A DNA stretch of 64,000 bases from Candidatus Desulfovibrio trichonymphae (GTDB lineage Bacteria > Desulfobacterota > Desulfovibrionia > Desulfovibrionales > Desulfovibrionaceae). The stretch is from assembly GCF_002355955.1 (NCBI RefSeq), contig NZ_AP017368.1, positions 496,001 through 560,000 of the forward strand. The letters run 5' to 3'. The notes under the pieces are model-generated. The model was not told the origin of the DNA. It ran no database searches and saw only the letters and a program-made list of their open reading frames with translations. Both the position numbers and the translations under genes were made by a program. Shown here one piece after another: positions 26,499 to 35,848 of this stretch (positions are counted from its first letter, which is position 1; every line of letters begins with the position of its first letter).

Positions 26499-27572
26499 AT
26501 GAATTTTTCACTGGATATTCACGACCTGTCACCGAACTCGGCCAGGCTGTGCCTTGCGGTGGAGCAATTTATTCATGGACAGTTGGGGTTTGATCGCGCT
26601 TCCAGATTATTGCTGGCTGTCTCCGGCGGAGCGGATTCCTCTGCTCTGGCACTGATTTTGCGCATACTCGCACCGCGTCTTGGTCTTGAATTGTCTGCCA
26701 TGACTGTCAATCACGGGCTGCAGCCGGATGCGGCCTGCACAGCGGCCGCGGCTGCGGCGTTCTGCGCGCGGCTTGGCATCCCCTGTACGACACGAACAGC
26801 TGATGTGGCAGGCATGGCGGCCAGAGAACATCTGGGTCTGGAGGAAGCAGGTCGTCACCTTCGTTACGCCATTCTTGCAGAAGAGCGCCGGGCAGCAGAG
26901 GCTGATTTTATAGTGCTTGGCCATCATTGCGCAGATTTGACTGAAGACATACTCATGCGGCTCACGCGTGGATCAGGTTGGCCGGCAATGGCCGGCATGA
27001 GGGCGCGTGATGATTCTCGGCATCTGCTGCGGCCTTTGCTCTGCTGTAAGCCCCACGCGCTCAGATCCATCCTGCGGGAATACCGCTTTGTCTGGCGCGA
27101 GGATATCAGCAATACAGACATGCGTTTTAAACGCAACCGCATGCGTCATGCTGTTATACCCTTGCTGTATAAAGAAAATCCCTCTCTGGACAGCACAATG
27201 GCAGACCTTTGGCGGCTGGCGCAGCAGGACAGGGATTATTGGGACAAAACACTTGCTGAAATAACTGCGCGACATTCATGGAAAAAAGATCCACAAGGCC
27301 TGTGCTTGCCGAAGGAAATGCTGCAAGGGCTGCACCCGGCCGTCAGGCTACGTCTTTACCACAAGGCTGTATCTTCGCTCATTGACGGCACGAATGGAAC
27401 TTGCCACGGTCAGGCAAGAGCCGGCACGTTGACGGCATTGGACACAGCACTGCAAGCAGGGCGCGGCGAAACCCGTTTTCAGTTGCCGGGGGGGATTGAA
27501 GCCAGCATACATAAAGGCTCTGTATATTTTTGTCTGCCCGGAAAACTCGTCAGGCACAATACAATGTCTTAA
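26499..27572 (+). CDS. tilS: tRNA(Ile)-lysidine synthase
   Basis: The 357-residue protein has the PP-loop motif SGGADSS (about 42-48), TVNHGLQPDA and LGHHCADLTED, the N-type ATPase core that adds lysine to C34 of the AUA-reading tRNA-Ile. The C-terminal domain seems shortened compared with E. coli TilS, as in many deltaproteobacteria. The region before the ATG is AT-rich and shows no clear Shine-Dalgarno, so the start may be slightly off. This gene is essential in most bacteria and is intact. Confidence 0.88.
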   Translation: MNFSLDIHDLSPNSARLCLAVEQFIHGQLGFDRASRLLLAVSGGADSSALALILRILAPRLGLELSAMTVNHGLQPDAACTAAAAAAFCARLGIPCTTRTADVAGMAAREHLGLEEAGRHLRYAILAEERRAAEADFIVLGHHCADLTEDILMRLTRGSGWPAMAGMRARDDSRHLLRPLLCCKPHALRSILREYRFVWREDISNTDMRFKRNRMRHAVIPLLYKENPSLDSTMADLWRLAQQDRDYWDKTLAEITARHSWKKDPQGLCLPKEMLQGLHPAVRLRLYHKAVSSLIDGTNGTCHGQARAGTLTALDTALQAGRGETRFQLPGGIEASIHKGSVYFCLPGKLVRHNTMS

Positions 27573-27744
27573 GCATCTCTTCCCGTGTAGAAATTTTTAT
27601 ATTCGCTTTCTATCTATGCATTCCAATTCCATTTCCAAATAAAATATACTATAGTTCTCTCAAGCAGGGAGGGGGTTGTGGAAAAAACTTGACAACTTAT
27701 CTGCCGATAGAGAAAATTTATTGGCTCTAGCACAGACTCTTTAA

Positions 27745-28107
27745 AATGTAACTGCCGTATGCAATGATTACAGAGAAGCGAATGATTTTATTGCCAGCAG
27801 GACTTTCGTTTATTTTGACCCTCCGTATCGCCCCTTGAATACCACATCCAGTTTTACAGCCTATACAGAAAACTGCTTTGATGATTCCGCGCAGAAAGAA
27901 CTTTCAGAGTTTGTCAATTTCGTGACTGAAAAGGGGGCAAGGGTTATGGTAAGCAATTCAGATCCCCAAAATATAAATAAAAAAGATAATTTTTTTGACA
28001 AGCTATATGCTGCACACAAGATAAACCGGGTAGAGGTAACACGTATGGTTAATTGTAATAGTGCATTGAGAGGCAGGATACATGAACTTCTCATCTTTAA
28101 CTTCTGA
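27745..28107 (+). pseudogene. DNA adenine methylase (Dam/MboI-class) C-terminal remnant
   Basis: After an in-frame TAA at 27742 the frame reads NDYREANDFIASRTFVYF followed by DPPY (27817-27828), the catalytic motif IV of D12-class N6-adenine methyltransferases. Further family sequence runs to a normal stop at 28107, including RVMVSNSDPQN and LRGRIHELLIFNF. The SAM-binding N-terminal half (FxGxG) is absent, and the 170 nt upstream are AT-rich and noncoding. It is a dead 3' half of an R-M methylase. Confidence 0.75.
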
Positions 28108-28118
28108 GAGATTTTCTT

Positions 28119-28232
28119 ATGAAAAAGCGTGACTTCTCTTCAGCGGTTCACGAAAAAAAGCTTCGTCTTTTTCTGGAAAAGTCAACCTCTGGGAGTCTCC
28201 AAGCAAGGCTTAGGGTTACCTGTTGTTATTAA
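28119..28232 (+). pseudogene. Possible fragment of the partner gene of the decayed methylase
   Basis: A 37-codon frame starts ATGAAAAAGCGTGAC at 28119, 12 nt after the methylase relic, and stops at TAA 28230-28232. A restriction endonuclease commonly follows methylases of this class, so this could be its 5' scrap, but I do not recognise the sequence. The following 70 nt up to the glutamate synthase stop show no gene. Confidence 0.25.
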
Positions 28233-28303
28233 GATTTTGATGAGCAATGGTAAGACCGTCTATAGAAAAACCTGGAGTAGTTTAAAGACCTGCAGACGGC
28301 GTC

Positions 28304-30601
28304 TCAACCTAAATCCCGATTAGGGCGCATAGTCCAGATGCCGCAGGGGCAAACGCCGGCGCAGATGCCGCAACCGATGCAGCGGGCCGGATCAGAAACA
28401 TACTCAAACGCGCTGTTCCCCAGATTCTTGCGGTCGATGGCCGTTTCCGGGCAGGTTTTGAGGCAGAAGCCACAGTCCCTGCAGGTGCCGCAGCTGACGC
28501 ACCGTGTAAAGTCCTCCTGCGGCGTCGGCAGGTCAGAGGCGTGACATCTGGCAAAATACGCGGTGTGCAACCGCAGTGCCGGAATTTCCTGCTTGTTTTC
28601 GGGCTGGAAGGTTGCGCCGCGCAGATATGCGTCCGCGGCAAAAGCCGCCTGACGTCCTGTGCCTACGGCGTGCGCCAGAAGGCCCGGTTTAATCACGTCG
28701 CCCACGGCGAACACGCCGTCCAGAATACTCAGGTTTTCGCTGGGCACAAGCCAGTCCCGAAATTTTTTGACCTCATCAGTGATGTAGGAAAGATCGGGTG
28801 ATTCGCCGATGGCGATGATCACCATTTCACCGGGGATCAGCCTGCCGTCCTCCGTTATCAGGCCCTGGTCCGTGATTTCCTTTATCTGAACAGGCCAGAC
28901 CATCTCGCCGCCAAGAGATTCTATATGGGCAATCTCATGAGCAAAAGCGGCGGGTTTTTGCACGTCAACACAGATCACCTTACGCGCGCCCACGGCATAC
29001 GCGCCGCCGGCCGCATCCATGCCGGCGTTGCCGCAACCGATAACGAGAACATTCGCCGGCACGCGCGGGTTTTCCCCTCTGTTCACGGCTTTCAAAAAAT
29101 CAATGCCGGCCACGGCTTTCTCATGCCCCGGCCAGGGGAAAATACGCGGAACATGCCCGCCTGTGGCCACAATCAGGGCGTCGTGCTTTTTGCGCAGAGC
29201 ATTGAAGCGTTCGGCGTCCACAGGAAAATCCGTCACAAAATGGACGCCGGCCTTTTCGATGCGGTTAAGCTCCCTGCACAAAATGTCATGATTCAACCGC
29301 TCACGCGGGATGACCTGCTCAAGCTTGCCGCCCATTCCGGAGTCCGCTTCATACACCGTCACTTCGTGCCCCATGCGGGCAAGCTGCCATGCGGCGGTCA
29401 AACCGCCCACGCCGCCGCCGATCACCCCAAGATGTTTGCCACTTAACTGTGCCGGTTTTTCTACAGAAATATCCGCCGAACATGAGCCAAGCCTGCCGAT
29501 CTGCACGGGGCTGTCCACCACGCTGCGCGTGCATCCATCCATACAGGGATTGGGGCAAACGCTGCCGCAAACAGAACCAGGAAACGGCGTATATTCAAGC
29601 AGCAGACGATAGGCATCTTCAATCTTGCCCTCACGCAGCAGATTAAAACGCTGCTGGCTTGGAATGGAAGCCGGACAGAAAAATTCACAGGGGGCGGCAA
29701 AGCGGGCATTTTCCCAATACGGCACGCGCAAACGATCCTCACCGCGCGCCACAAGGGCATTGACTTGAAAATCGTCGTGAAAGACGTCACTGAATATCCC
29801 GTCCCTGATCCATTCACTGGCGCGAAATGCGCCTATGCTTACAGCCTTGGCCCGCCCGCGTTCCTCAAACGAGAGCGGCGTGATTTTCTGCCACTGCGCC
29901 CAGACGGCAAGCTCGTGGTACAGCTCAGGCCTGTCAACGGCATTGATAAAATTTTTGAGACCTCCGTCAAGCCAGGCGATATCATCTTCATTGAGGGAGC
30001 TTATCCGCACGTCCGCCGGCAACGAAGCGACATGTCCGCGAAAATACACAACCCCTCCGACCATGCCCACACAGGGGCGTTCGCCCAGCACAGAGGGCAG
30101 ATTCTGACTTTCGCAGCCGCAAACCACAGCCTTGCCGCCGCCCATAAATTCAAAAGAAAAACTGCCGACATTCTCCAGCACCCAGAGTTCCGGCGGCTCA
30201 TAAAGCGGATCGTGTTTCATCAGAGAGCCTGAACGCGTGCCTGCGCTGCCGCCGATATAAATGACGCCGCCCGCAGCGCAATGCCCCGCCGTATCCCCCG
30301 CGTCGCCGAGCACCACAATACGCCCGCCTGAGTTCAGCCAGCCTGCGTCAGCCGGAGCCGGCCCATCGACCACAATTTCTGTATTGGACATGCACATGGA
30401 ACCAACCCGCTGGCCGGGGTTGCTGACCTTGAACGTCAGTTTTTTCCCGTCCCGGTTCCAAAGAGGGCCGCCGATGTCGTGCTGGCCCGAGGCCTCAATA
30501 TAAAAATCCGTCTCGCCCTTTGCCACGGCGCTCTCAATAGCCAGCAGCAGATTCTGGGTTGACATACGCTCGTGATTGTGCACTGTGCTGAGGCGCGACA
30601 T
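28304..30601 (-). CDS. Glutamate synthase GXGXG / GltD-like FAD / ferredoxin fusion subunit
   Basis: The 765-residue protein joins three parts. First is a GXGXG beta-helix domain (about 45-200, with GDAGDTAGHCAAGG) corresponding to the GltB C-terminus. Second is a GltD-like FAD/NAD(P)H oxidoreductase with Cys clusters (CEFFCPASIP, CGSVCPNPC) and two dinucleotide folds (GVIGGGVGGLTAA, VIGCGNAGMDAA). Third are two C-terminal 4Fe-4S motifs (CVSCGTCRDCGFCLKTCP, CIGCGICAGVCPCG). I chose the ATG at 30601 because GGGAG precedes it; the frame opens 10 codons earlier without such a signal. It is the third gene of the split glutamate synthase operon and probably feeds electrons to the FMN subunit. Confidence 0.85.
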   Translation of the reverse strand: MSRLSTVHNHERMSTQNLLLAIESAVAKGETDFYIEASGQHDIGGPLWNRDGKKLTFKVSNPGQRVGSMCMSNTEIVVDGPAPADAGWLNSGGRIVVLGDAGDTAGHCAAGGVIYIGGSAGTRSGSLMKHDPLYEPPELWVLENVGSFSFEFMGGGKAVVCGCESQNLPSVLGERPCVGMVGGVVYFRGHVASLPADVRISSLNEDDIAWLDGGLKNFINAVDRPELYHELAVWAQWQKITPLSFEERGRAKAVSIGAFRASEWIRDGIFSDVFHDDFQVNALVARGEDRLRVPYWENARFAAPCEFFCPASIPSQQRFNLLREGKIEDAYRLLLEYTPFPGSVCGSVCPNPCMDGCTRSVVDSPVQIGRLGSCSADISVEKPAQLSGKHLGVIGGGVGGLTAAWQLARMGHEVTVYEADSGMGGKLEQVIPRERLNHDILCRELNRIEKAGVHFVTDFPVDAERFNALRKKHDALIVATGGHVPRIFPWPGHEKAVAGIDFLKAVNRGENPRVPANVLVIGCGNAGMDAAGGAYAVGARKVICVDVQKPAAFAHEIAHIESLGGEMVWPVQIKEITDQGLITEDGRLIPGEMVIIAIGESPDLSYITDEVKKFRDWLVPSENLSILDGVFAVGDVIKPGLLAHAVGTGRQAAFAADAYLRGATFQPENKQEIPALRLHTAYFARCHASDLPTPQEDFTRCVSCGTCRDCGFCLKTCPETAIDRKNLGNSAFEYVSDPARCIGCGICAGVCPCGIWTMRPNRDLG

Positions 30602-30708
30602 GGTTCGCTCCCGTTGCCGTCGTTGCGTCATTTTATTATATTTAATATTTGTTTATGCCCCGCCGCTTCGCGGCAAGCCAAGAAACAGGTTGTCAATAAA
30701 ATTATGTT

Positions 30709-32340
30709 TCAGCAGGCATACTGAATGTCCAGTTTGTCCGCCACGGCCTTGTCCGTGGAAACCAGCGCATCAGAGCGGCCCACGGGCAGGGAACTGTTGC
30801 CCACAGGCGCAAGCAGCTTGCGCATTTCACTGTCAAAGGCCAGCATGTAGTCCACGACATTCTGCGCGCCTCTGTCTATGTCCAGCCGTTTGACAAGACG
30901 CGGTTCCTGCGTACAGATGCCGGTGGGGCATCGGCCGCTGGAACACGCGTTGCAGCGGCCCCGCTCATTGCCCACACAACCCAGAAGCTGAATCAGTATC
31001 TTGCCCATAATAACGCCGTTCGCGCCGAGGCAAATCATTTTAAAGGCGTCCGCGGCGGCATTGCCCGTCATGCCGATGCCGCCCCCCGCCCACAGTGGAA
31101 TCTGTCCCTGCAGGCCCTGTGAAACGGCGGCCAGATAGCAGTCACGCAATTTGGAAACAACCGGATGGCCGGTATGATCAAGCGACACCTCATTAGCCGC
31201 GCCGGTACCGCCCTGAATGCCGTCAATAAAGAAACCGCCGCAGATTTTATACGGATCGCGCAGGAGGTTGTTGTACACAGAGACGGACGTGGCGGAAGCC
31301 GCGCACTTGATGGCCACAGGCACGCGAAAGCCGAAAGCGGCATTGAGCGAAAGGTGCATTTTCTGCACCGATTCCTCAATGGAATACAGACCCTGATGGT
31401 TCGGCGGAGAATGCAGCGTTGCCTTCGGCACGCCGCGTATTGCCTGAATGTGCGAGGCGACCTTTGCGGCGGGCAGCAGGCCGCCGTCGCCGGGTTTTGC
31501 GCCCTGACCAACCTTTATCAGCACGCCGGCCGGATCTGCCTTCATCCGCGGCATCGCCTTGATAATCCTGTTCCAGCCGAAATGCCCGGACGCGATCTGC
31601 AAAATAATATATTTAATCTGTTCTGCTTCCAGAAGTTTTATGGGCATGCCGCCTTCGCCGGAGCACATGCGCACCGGCAGATCGTATTTTTCATTCAGAT
31701 ACGCCGTGGCAAGCGCCAGAGTCTCCCAGGCTCTGGTAGAAAGCGCGCCTATGCTCATGTCACTGAAAATGGCCGGGTAAATCCAGCGCACGGGGGGCGT
31801 TTTTTCCGCCAGTACAAGATTGTCGCCCGCCACGCGAAAAGGCAGCTCTTTTGCCGGCAGAATACGGCCAAAAGGCGAACGGATGTCAAAAGTATGCCGC
31901 TCGGAATCCAGGGACGGGTCTGTCATTTGACTGATGCGGCCTACAATGATGGCATCAAGTGTACGCTGCTTGTTCAGATTGGTGCGTCCGCCGCGTTTGA
32001 TGGGACCTTTGGCGCGGGCAAGCAGCAGGAAGCGGCTGTCGTCGTTGCGCACAGGGGCAATGGCATTGTTGGGGCAGCTTTTTTCGCACATGCCGCAACC
32101 GGTGCAGGCTTTCGAGATACATGCTTTCTGACGAATCACCGGCTTCGCGGCGTGTTCCGGCACAGGTTCAGGAAACGGCCTGCGGGAAGCCGTCACACTC
32201 AGACGAAGCATCCCCGCCTCAATGGCGTCAAATGTACAGGCCGCCACACAGGAGCCGCACATGGTGCAGCGCTCCGGGTGGTAAGCAATCTTCCACGGAA
32301 GATCGTTGACGCTTATATCCTGTGTTTTTACTGATTCCAT
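30709..32340 (-). CDS. Glutamate synthase FMN-binding (synthase) subunit with ferredoxin domain
   Basis: The 543-residue subunit has an N-terminal 2[4Fe-4S] ferredoxin (CTMCGSCVAAC and CTGCGMCEKSCP), then the FMN barrel that makes glutamate from 2-oxoglutarate and ammonia (GEGGMPI, KVGQGAKPGDGG, GGTGAANEVSLDH). A 3Fe-4S-type cysteine set near the end reads GRCNACSSGRCPTGIC. Its start overlaps the end of the amidotransferase gene by 13 nt. This archaeal-type arrangement replaces the single large GltB chain. Cytoplasmic, in ammonia assimilation with GlnN. Confidence 0.88.
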   Translation of the reverse strand: MESVKTQDISVNDLPWKIAYHPERCTMCGSCVAACTFDAIEAGMLRLSVTASRRPFPEPVPEHAAKPVIRQKACISKACTGCGMCEKSCPNNAIAPVRNDDSRFLLLARAKGPIKRGGRTNLNKQRTLDAIIVGRISQMTDPSLDSERHTFDIRSPFGRILPAKELPFRVAGDNLVLAEKTPPVRWIYPAIFSDMSIGALSTRAWETLALATAYLNEKYDLPVRMCSGEGGMPIKLLEAEQIKYIILQIASGHFGWNRIIKAMPRMKADPAGVLIKVGQGAKPGDGGLLPAAKVASHIQAIRGVPKATLHSPPNHQGLYSIEESVQKMHLSLNAAFGFRVPVAIKCAASATSVSVYNNLLRDPYKICGGFFIDGIQGGTGAANEVSLDHTGHPVVSKLRDCYLAAVSQGLQGQIPLWAGGGIGMTGNAAADAFKMICLGANGVIMGKILIQLLGCVGNERGRCNACSSGRCPTGICTQEPRLVKRLDIDRGAQNVVDYMLAFDSEMRKLLAPVGNSSLPVGRSDALVSTDKAVADKLDIQYAC

Positions 32341-33434
32341 CGCCGCACCGTCAGGTCCTTGTCAATGACCACCATTTCTCTTTCGTGGGGATAAATATCC
32401 TTTGACGTGTCACGATCCGGCAGGATGGTGTTCAGTCCGCAGACCTCGGAAGTGATGGCTACCATTTTGTCGTTGCCGCCCAGCACCACAGGACGTAATT
32501 TTTTTGAGTCGCAACATGTAAACATCTGCCCGTCGGGCAGATGTCCGATGATGGCGTTCGGACCATTGATTTCCAGATGCGCCAGAGCTTCGCGGATGAG
32601 AAGAAGCTCCTTTTTGTCCGTCCGGTTTTCCACTTCCACAAAGGGCAGGGGCGTGATCACATGTTTATAATATTTGATGGGCCATTTCAGCTCGTGCAGC
32701 ACATAGTGCAGCGTATAGAGAAAATTTTGCGAGTCGGACTCAAAGCCTATGTAGCCGCGGTGCAGTGCTTTCTGACATTCCCTGTTCTTTGTAAAAAACG
32801 TGTTCTCGCCGTTCGTGCACAGGGTATAGCCCTGCAGAAAGAAAGGATGTGCCGCATAGCGCACAATGGCGTAATTGGTGTTTTGACGGCACTGTGAAAC
32901 AATGCTCTTGGCCATCAGGCGTCCGTCATCGTCCCAAAGCCTGAAGCAGGCGGCAATGTCGGACGGATCGCCGATTTCCTTCAGGGTCAGCACGTCAGGC
33001 CAGAAGGAATACACAAAGCCGTTCTCGCCGCCTTCCAGAAGGTTGCGCAACGCAAGGCGCGTGTCGAGCAGCAGTTCTTCGCATTCTTCCCGGCTGCTGT
33101 GGCGCGCGCGCTCAGGATAATCATAATTGCGAAATACATAACCCGGCATTGCGGCAATTCTCAGGCCGGGCCGCAAATCCATGTCGGGCTTCCACTGAAA
33201 AACCTGCACAAAACCCTTTTCTTCCATATAATCACTGACTATCTGCATGCCCTTCGACGTGCACGCGAGCGAGAGGAGGGGCTTGTCTTTATAGGGGGCA
33301 AAAACCCCGTCCAGATCCTGCATTACCATCGCAAAGCCTGAATTATCGTGGCCCTCCTGCTGCGGCAGCATAAGACGCAAGGCCATGGACGGATGCATTG
33401 GCGTTCTGCTTTTGATGGAACCGATTCTGCACAT
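32328..33434 (-). CDS. Glutamate synthase glutamine amidotransferase subunit (class II)
   Basis: The 368-residue protein begins Met-Cys (Cys2). After removal of Met this is the N-terminal nucleophile of Ntn amidotransferases, which release ammonia from glutamine. HDNSGFAMV and the later NGENTFF and LPDGQMFTCCDSKKL segments fit the class II fold. GAGG lies about 11 nt before the ATG. It is the first gene of the three-gene operon, giving the order amidotransferase - synthase - reductase. No obvious promoter was identified in the upstream decayed region. Confidence 0.85.
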   Translation of the reverse strand: MCRIGSIKSRTPMHPSMALRLMLPQQEGHDNSGFAMVMQDLDGVFAPYKDKPLLSLACTSKGMQIVSDYMEEKGFVQVFQWKPDMDLRPGLRIAAMPGYVFRNYDYPERARHSSREECEELLLDTRLALRNLLEGGENGFVYSFWPDVLTLKEIGDPSDIAACFRLWDDDGRLMAKSIVSQCRQNTNYAIVRYAAHPFFLQGYTLCTNGENTFFTKNRECQKALHRGYIGFESDSQNFLYTLHYVLHELKWPIKYYKHVITPLPFVEVENRTDKKELLLIREALAHLEINGPNAIIGHLPDGQMFTCCDSKKLRPVVLGGNDKMVAITSEVCGLNTILPDRDTSKDIYPHEREMVVIDKDLTVRRWNQ

Positions 33435-33584
33435 AAGTTCGCTGCCTCAAAAAACAGCTTTATCTGCCGCTGTTGCCGGAACAAATTGCTTTTGAGAACC
33501 TTCATTCCCAAAAGCAATCGCTGCAAGATACAAGAGACGAATTTTTTTTGCAATAAAACGGCAAAAGCGTGCCTTATTTTACGG

Positions 33585-33941
33585 GGAATCCGAAAGTTCC
33601 CCATAGTACATCGCGGTCGGCATTACTTCCACAAGCTGTGCCGCCCCGGCTTTGGAGTGATCCTCCAGCTTGCGTCGCTCGGCCCAGGCATAGGCTTTGT
33701 CATGATGATCCGTATGACGACAAAAGAAGGCTTTCGGCAGTACTGTGGACAATGTGCGCGGCGCCATCCACGCGCATGATCAGAAGTTGTTGTCTTTGGT
33801 ATTGTCCAGTTTGTGTAACTTGAGGCCAGGGCTTGCCGGGTTCACCTGCGCGTCAAAGGTGGTCTGCTTGACCAGCTTTTGCTCTTCCGCCGTCAGACGT
33901 GACAAATTTGCGGTGAAGGTGTCGGCAATGCGAAATTTCAT
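33585..33941 (-). pseudogene. Remnant of a UvrD-type helicase with RelE-like N-terminus
   Basis: From the ATG at 33941 the frame reads MKFRIADTFTANLSRLT, then FDAQVNPASPGLKLHKLD and KDNNF, followed by a TGA where Trp is expected. The homology continues in a second frame (MRVDG, HIVHSTAESLLL) and then a third (DHHDKAYAWAERRKLEDH, GAAQLVEV). These blocks are the RelE-like leader of a superfamily I helicase often found beside adenine methyltransferase genes. Everything after about 120 residues is gone. Its start codon overlaps the methyltransferase stop (TAATG), so the two were once coupled. Confidence 0.65.
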
Positions 33942-34870
33942 TAGTTCACCCTGTACACCTTCATCACTTCATCGCCCAGGTGATTGATGACCTTGACGGC
34001 AATGCGCCTGGACTTCGGTCTGTCGAAAGGCCGGGATGTGTCGCTGTGCAGGCTTTCCCAAGCTTCGCGGTCAATTTCCGCCTTGAGGGTTATTTTAAGT
34101 AGATTTATACGTGTCATTGGCCTCCAAAAAGTAGGCATGGCGCACAAAGAAGCTTTCCTCGTTATAGTCGATGTCCGCAAACCAGCAGGCGATATTGTCC
34201 GGTTCATCAGAGCGCACCTCGCTGGTTAATGACAAAGAGGTTGCCCTTGCCGTTGTACGCTGCCGAATTCCGGGCCGATGAAAATTGCTGCCCTATTATG
34301 CTCCGCCCACCTTCCCGATAGGCGCCTTTGGCGCATATATAGCGGCCCTGCCAGGGCTTGAGGGTGGAGAACAGGATTTTGTCTTCCTTGTGCGCCTGCT
34401 GCACACCGGATATTTTTAATTCCTCCAGAATCATGGCCGCGAAATCTTTGCCTTCGTCCTGAACGGCCTTGTCCAGCGGATCAATGAGTTCGTCGTTTTC
34501 GTCCACGGCCAGCATCCGGTGCGGGGAAAGGCTTTCCACGGTAAACTGCCCGGCCACGCGCACTTTTTTGTTGTCCGCATAGGGCTTGTCATAGAGAATT
34601 TGTTATCGGCTTTGGCGGCAATGGATGCGTCGATTTCCTTTTGCCGGGCAATGCGGGCCGCCTACCATGCGGCATGGAGTTTTTTTGCGGCGTCCGGCTA
34701 TGTTGTATCAACCTCTCGCGGGATTTCCCAATCTTCCCAAGTTGTTTTCAGGATCGAATTAAGTTGCTCCCGCAACGGCTCCAGTTTCTCCTGCCACTTC
34801 TCCCAAATCACGTCAATTTCCGCGTTGTTGGCAATGGATTTGAGTGTAATATGGGGAATCCAGGATGGGC
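33941..34870 (-). pseudogene. Site-specific adenine DNA methyltransferase remnant, multiply broken
   Basis: From high to low coordinates the minus strand gives HITLKSIANNAEIDVIWEKW, WEDWEIPRE, then across a TAG (expected Trp) ARIARQKEIDASIAAKA, and after a frameshift VRVAGQFTVESLSPHR, VQQAHKEDKILF and GRYICAKG. A gap of about 70 residues removes the middle (SSARN to NGKGNLFV). A further frameshift near 34100 separates NEESFFVRHAYFL from LKAEIDREAW, followed by RRIAVKVINHLGDEVMKVYRVN-stop. This is the C-terminal half of a Mod-like N6-adenine methyltransferase; its catalytic motif is absent. Dead. Confidence 0.75.
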
Positions 34871-35204
34871 CGCTCGAAAAAGGGATTGCTCCAGTTTGTC
34901 GGACGATAAGCCGGGTTGTGCGCATAAGGGTGCCCACAGCAAGCCGCAAGGCGTATTGTTTTCAATGCCCTCTGCCATGGCCGTGTCTGTGGAGAAGATG
35001 TCTTCTTCGCGCCGCCATAAGGAGGAAAATTGGCGATACTGTGCTCATGCCCACAGTGCGCAGTGGCATCAGATGGAACTTAAAAGACTGCGATATCGGC
35101 AATGGCACGCTCGCAACGGCGCTGGTTGCCGCCAGTTCCTTGCCAGGAATCATACGTCATATGCCGCCTTGTATCTGTAATCTGTCACTTAACGAGTCGT
35201 GTCC

Positions 35205-35300
35205 ATGCCTGAATACACAGTCGATATGCGTTGGGACAATGAGGCTGCTGTCTGGATTGCACCAGCGTTGATTGGGCGTGTGCGCTCTATGCCGCGCCTC
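35205..35300 (+). pseudogene. DUF1902 (HicB-like antitoxin family) fragment
   Basis: From the ATG at 35205 the frame reads MPEYTVDMRWDNEAAVWIA, the opening strand of DUF1902 proteins, then jumps to ALIGRVRS, which resembles the family's ALIERV helix. The usual 15-20 residues in between are deleted. It lies opposite the end of the conserved hypothetical gene at 35315. No toxin partner is visible. Confidence 0.4.
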
Positions 35301-35314
35301 CATCCCTGCAGGAT

Positions 35315-35848
35315 TTATTGCGTTGTCTCAGCAGCGGAACCGACCGCAGACTGTCCGGACACCAGCAATTTTTCCGCAATCTCACGCGCACCCGGGCTTT
35401 GCCGCCACTGCGCGAACAGGTTGCGCCATTCGCCGAATTCCAGAAAAGTCTCATCCAGACGGCTTTCATACACCTGCACCCAGATATTGAAAAGTTGCAT
35501 CTGCGCCTGAAAAATCGCGCTTCCCAAAATAACGGCGGCCATATCTCTGGGCATGACTTTGCCGTCCAAACGTTCCAGCACAAAGGTGCAGACTGTCCGA
35601 CGGGATGTTTCAAAGTCTATTTCCTTGCCGTTCATGTCTTCGACTATAGACAGCAGATGGCTATAGTCCTCTTTGATACGATCCATACCCTTGTCAGGCA
35701 CGGCTACAAAGAGTGGCGTCCGCCCGTCAGCCGTCGGCGGCGCGTCCGGTATTTCCGTAATGAAATAAAAACGAAGCCAGTTTTCAAACATAACTGCTTC
35801 CAGAACGTGCATAACGGACTTTTGGAACTGTTTCTGCTGGTTAGTCAT
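35315..35848 (-). CDS. Conserved hypothetical protein
   Basis: The 177-residue soluble protein begins MTNQQKQFQKSVMHVLEAVM. It is rich in aromatic and charged residues (WLRFYFI, FNIWVQVY, FGEWRNLFAQW), with no signal peptide, membrane helix or known catalytic motif. The coding pattern is clean and unbroken beside heavily decayed sequence, which argues that it is expressed and selected. I believe similar proteins occur in other Desulfovibrio, but no function is known to me. Its C-terminal Ala/Ser tail (SGQSAVGSAAETTQ) looks disordered. Confidence 0.6.
   Translation of the reverse strand: MTNQQKQFQKSVMHVLEAVMFENWLRFYFITEIPDAPPTADGRTPLFVAVPDKGMDRIKEDYSHLLSIVEDMNGKEIDFETSRRTVCTFVLERLDGKVMPRDMAAVILGSAIFQAQMQLFNIWVQVYESRLDETFLEFGEWRNLFAQWRQSPGAREIAEKLLVSGQSAVGSAAETTQ

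Noticed and set aside
34962-35153. Further upstream methyltransferase sequence
   Set aside because: Fragments such as ANFPPYGG look tempting as a methylase motif, but I could not join them to the downstream homology in any frame.
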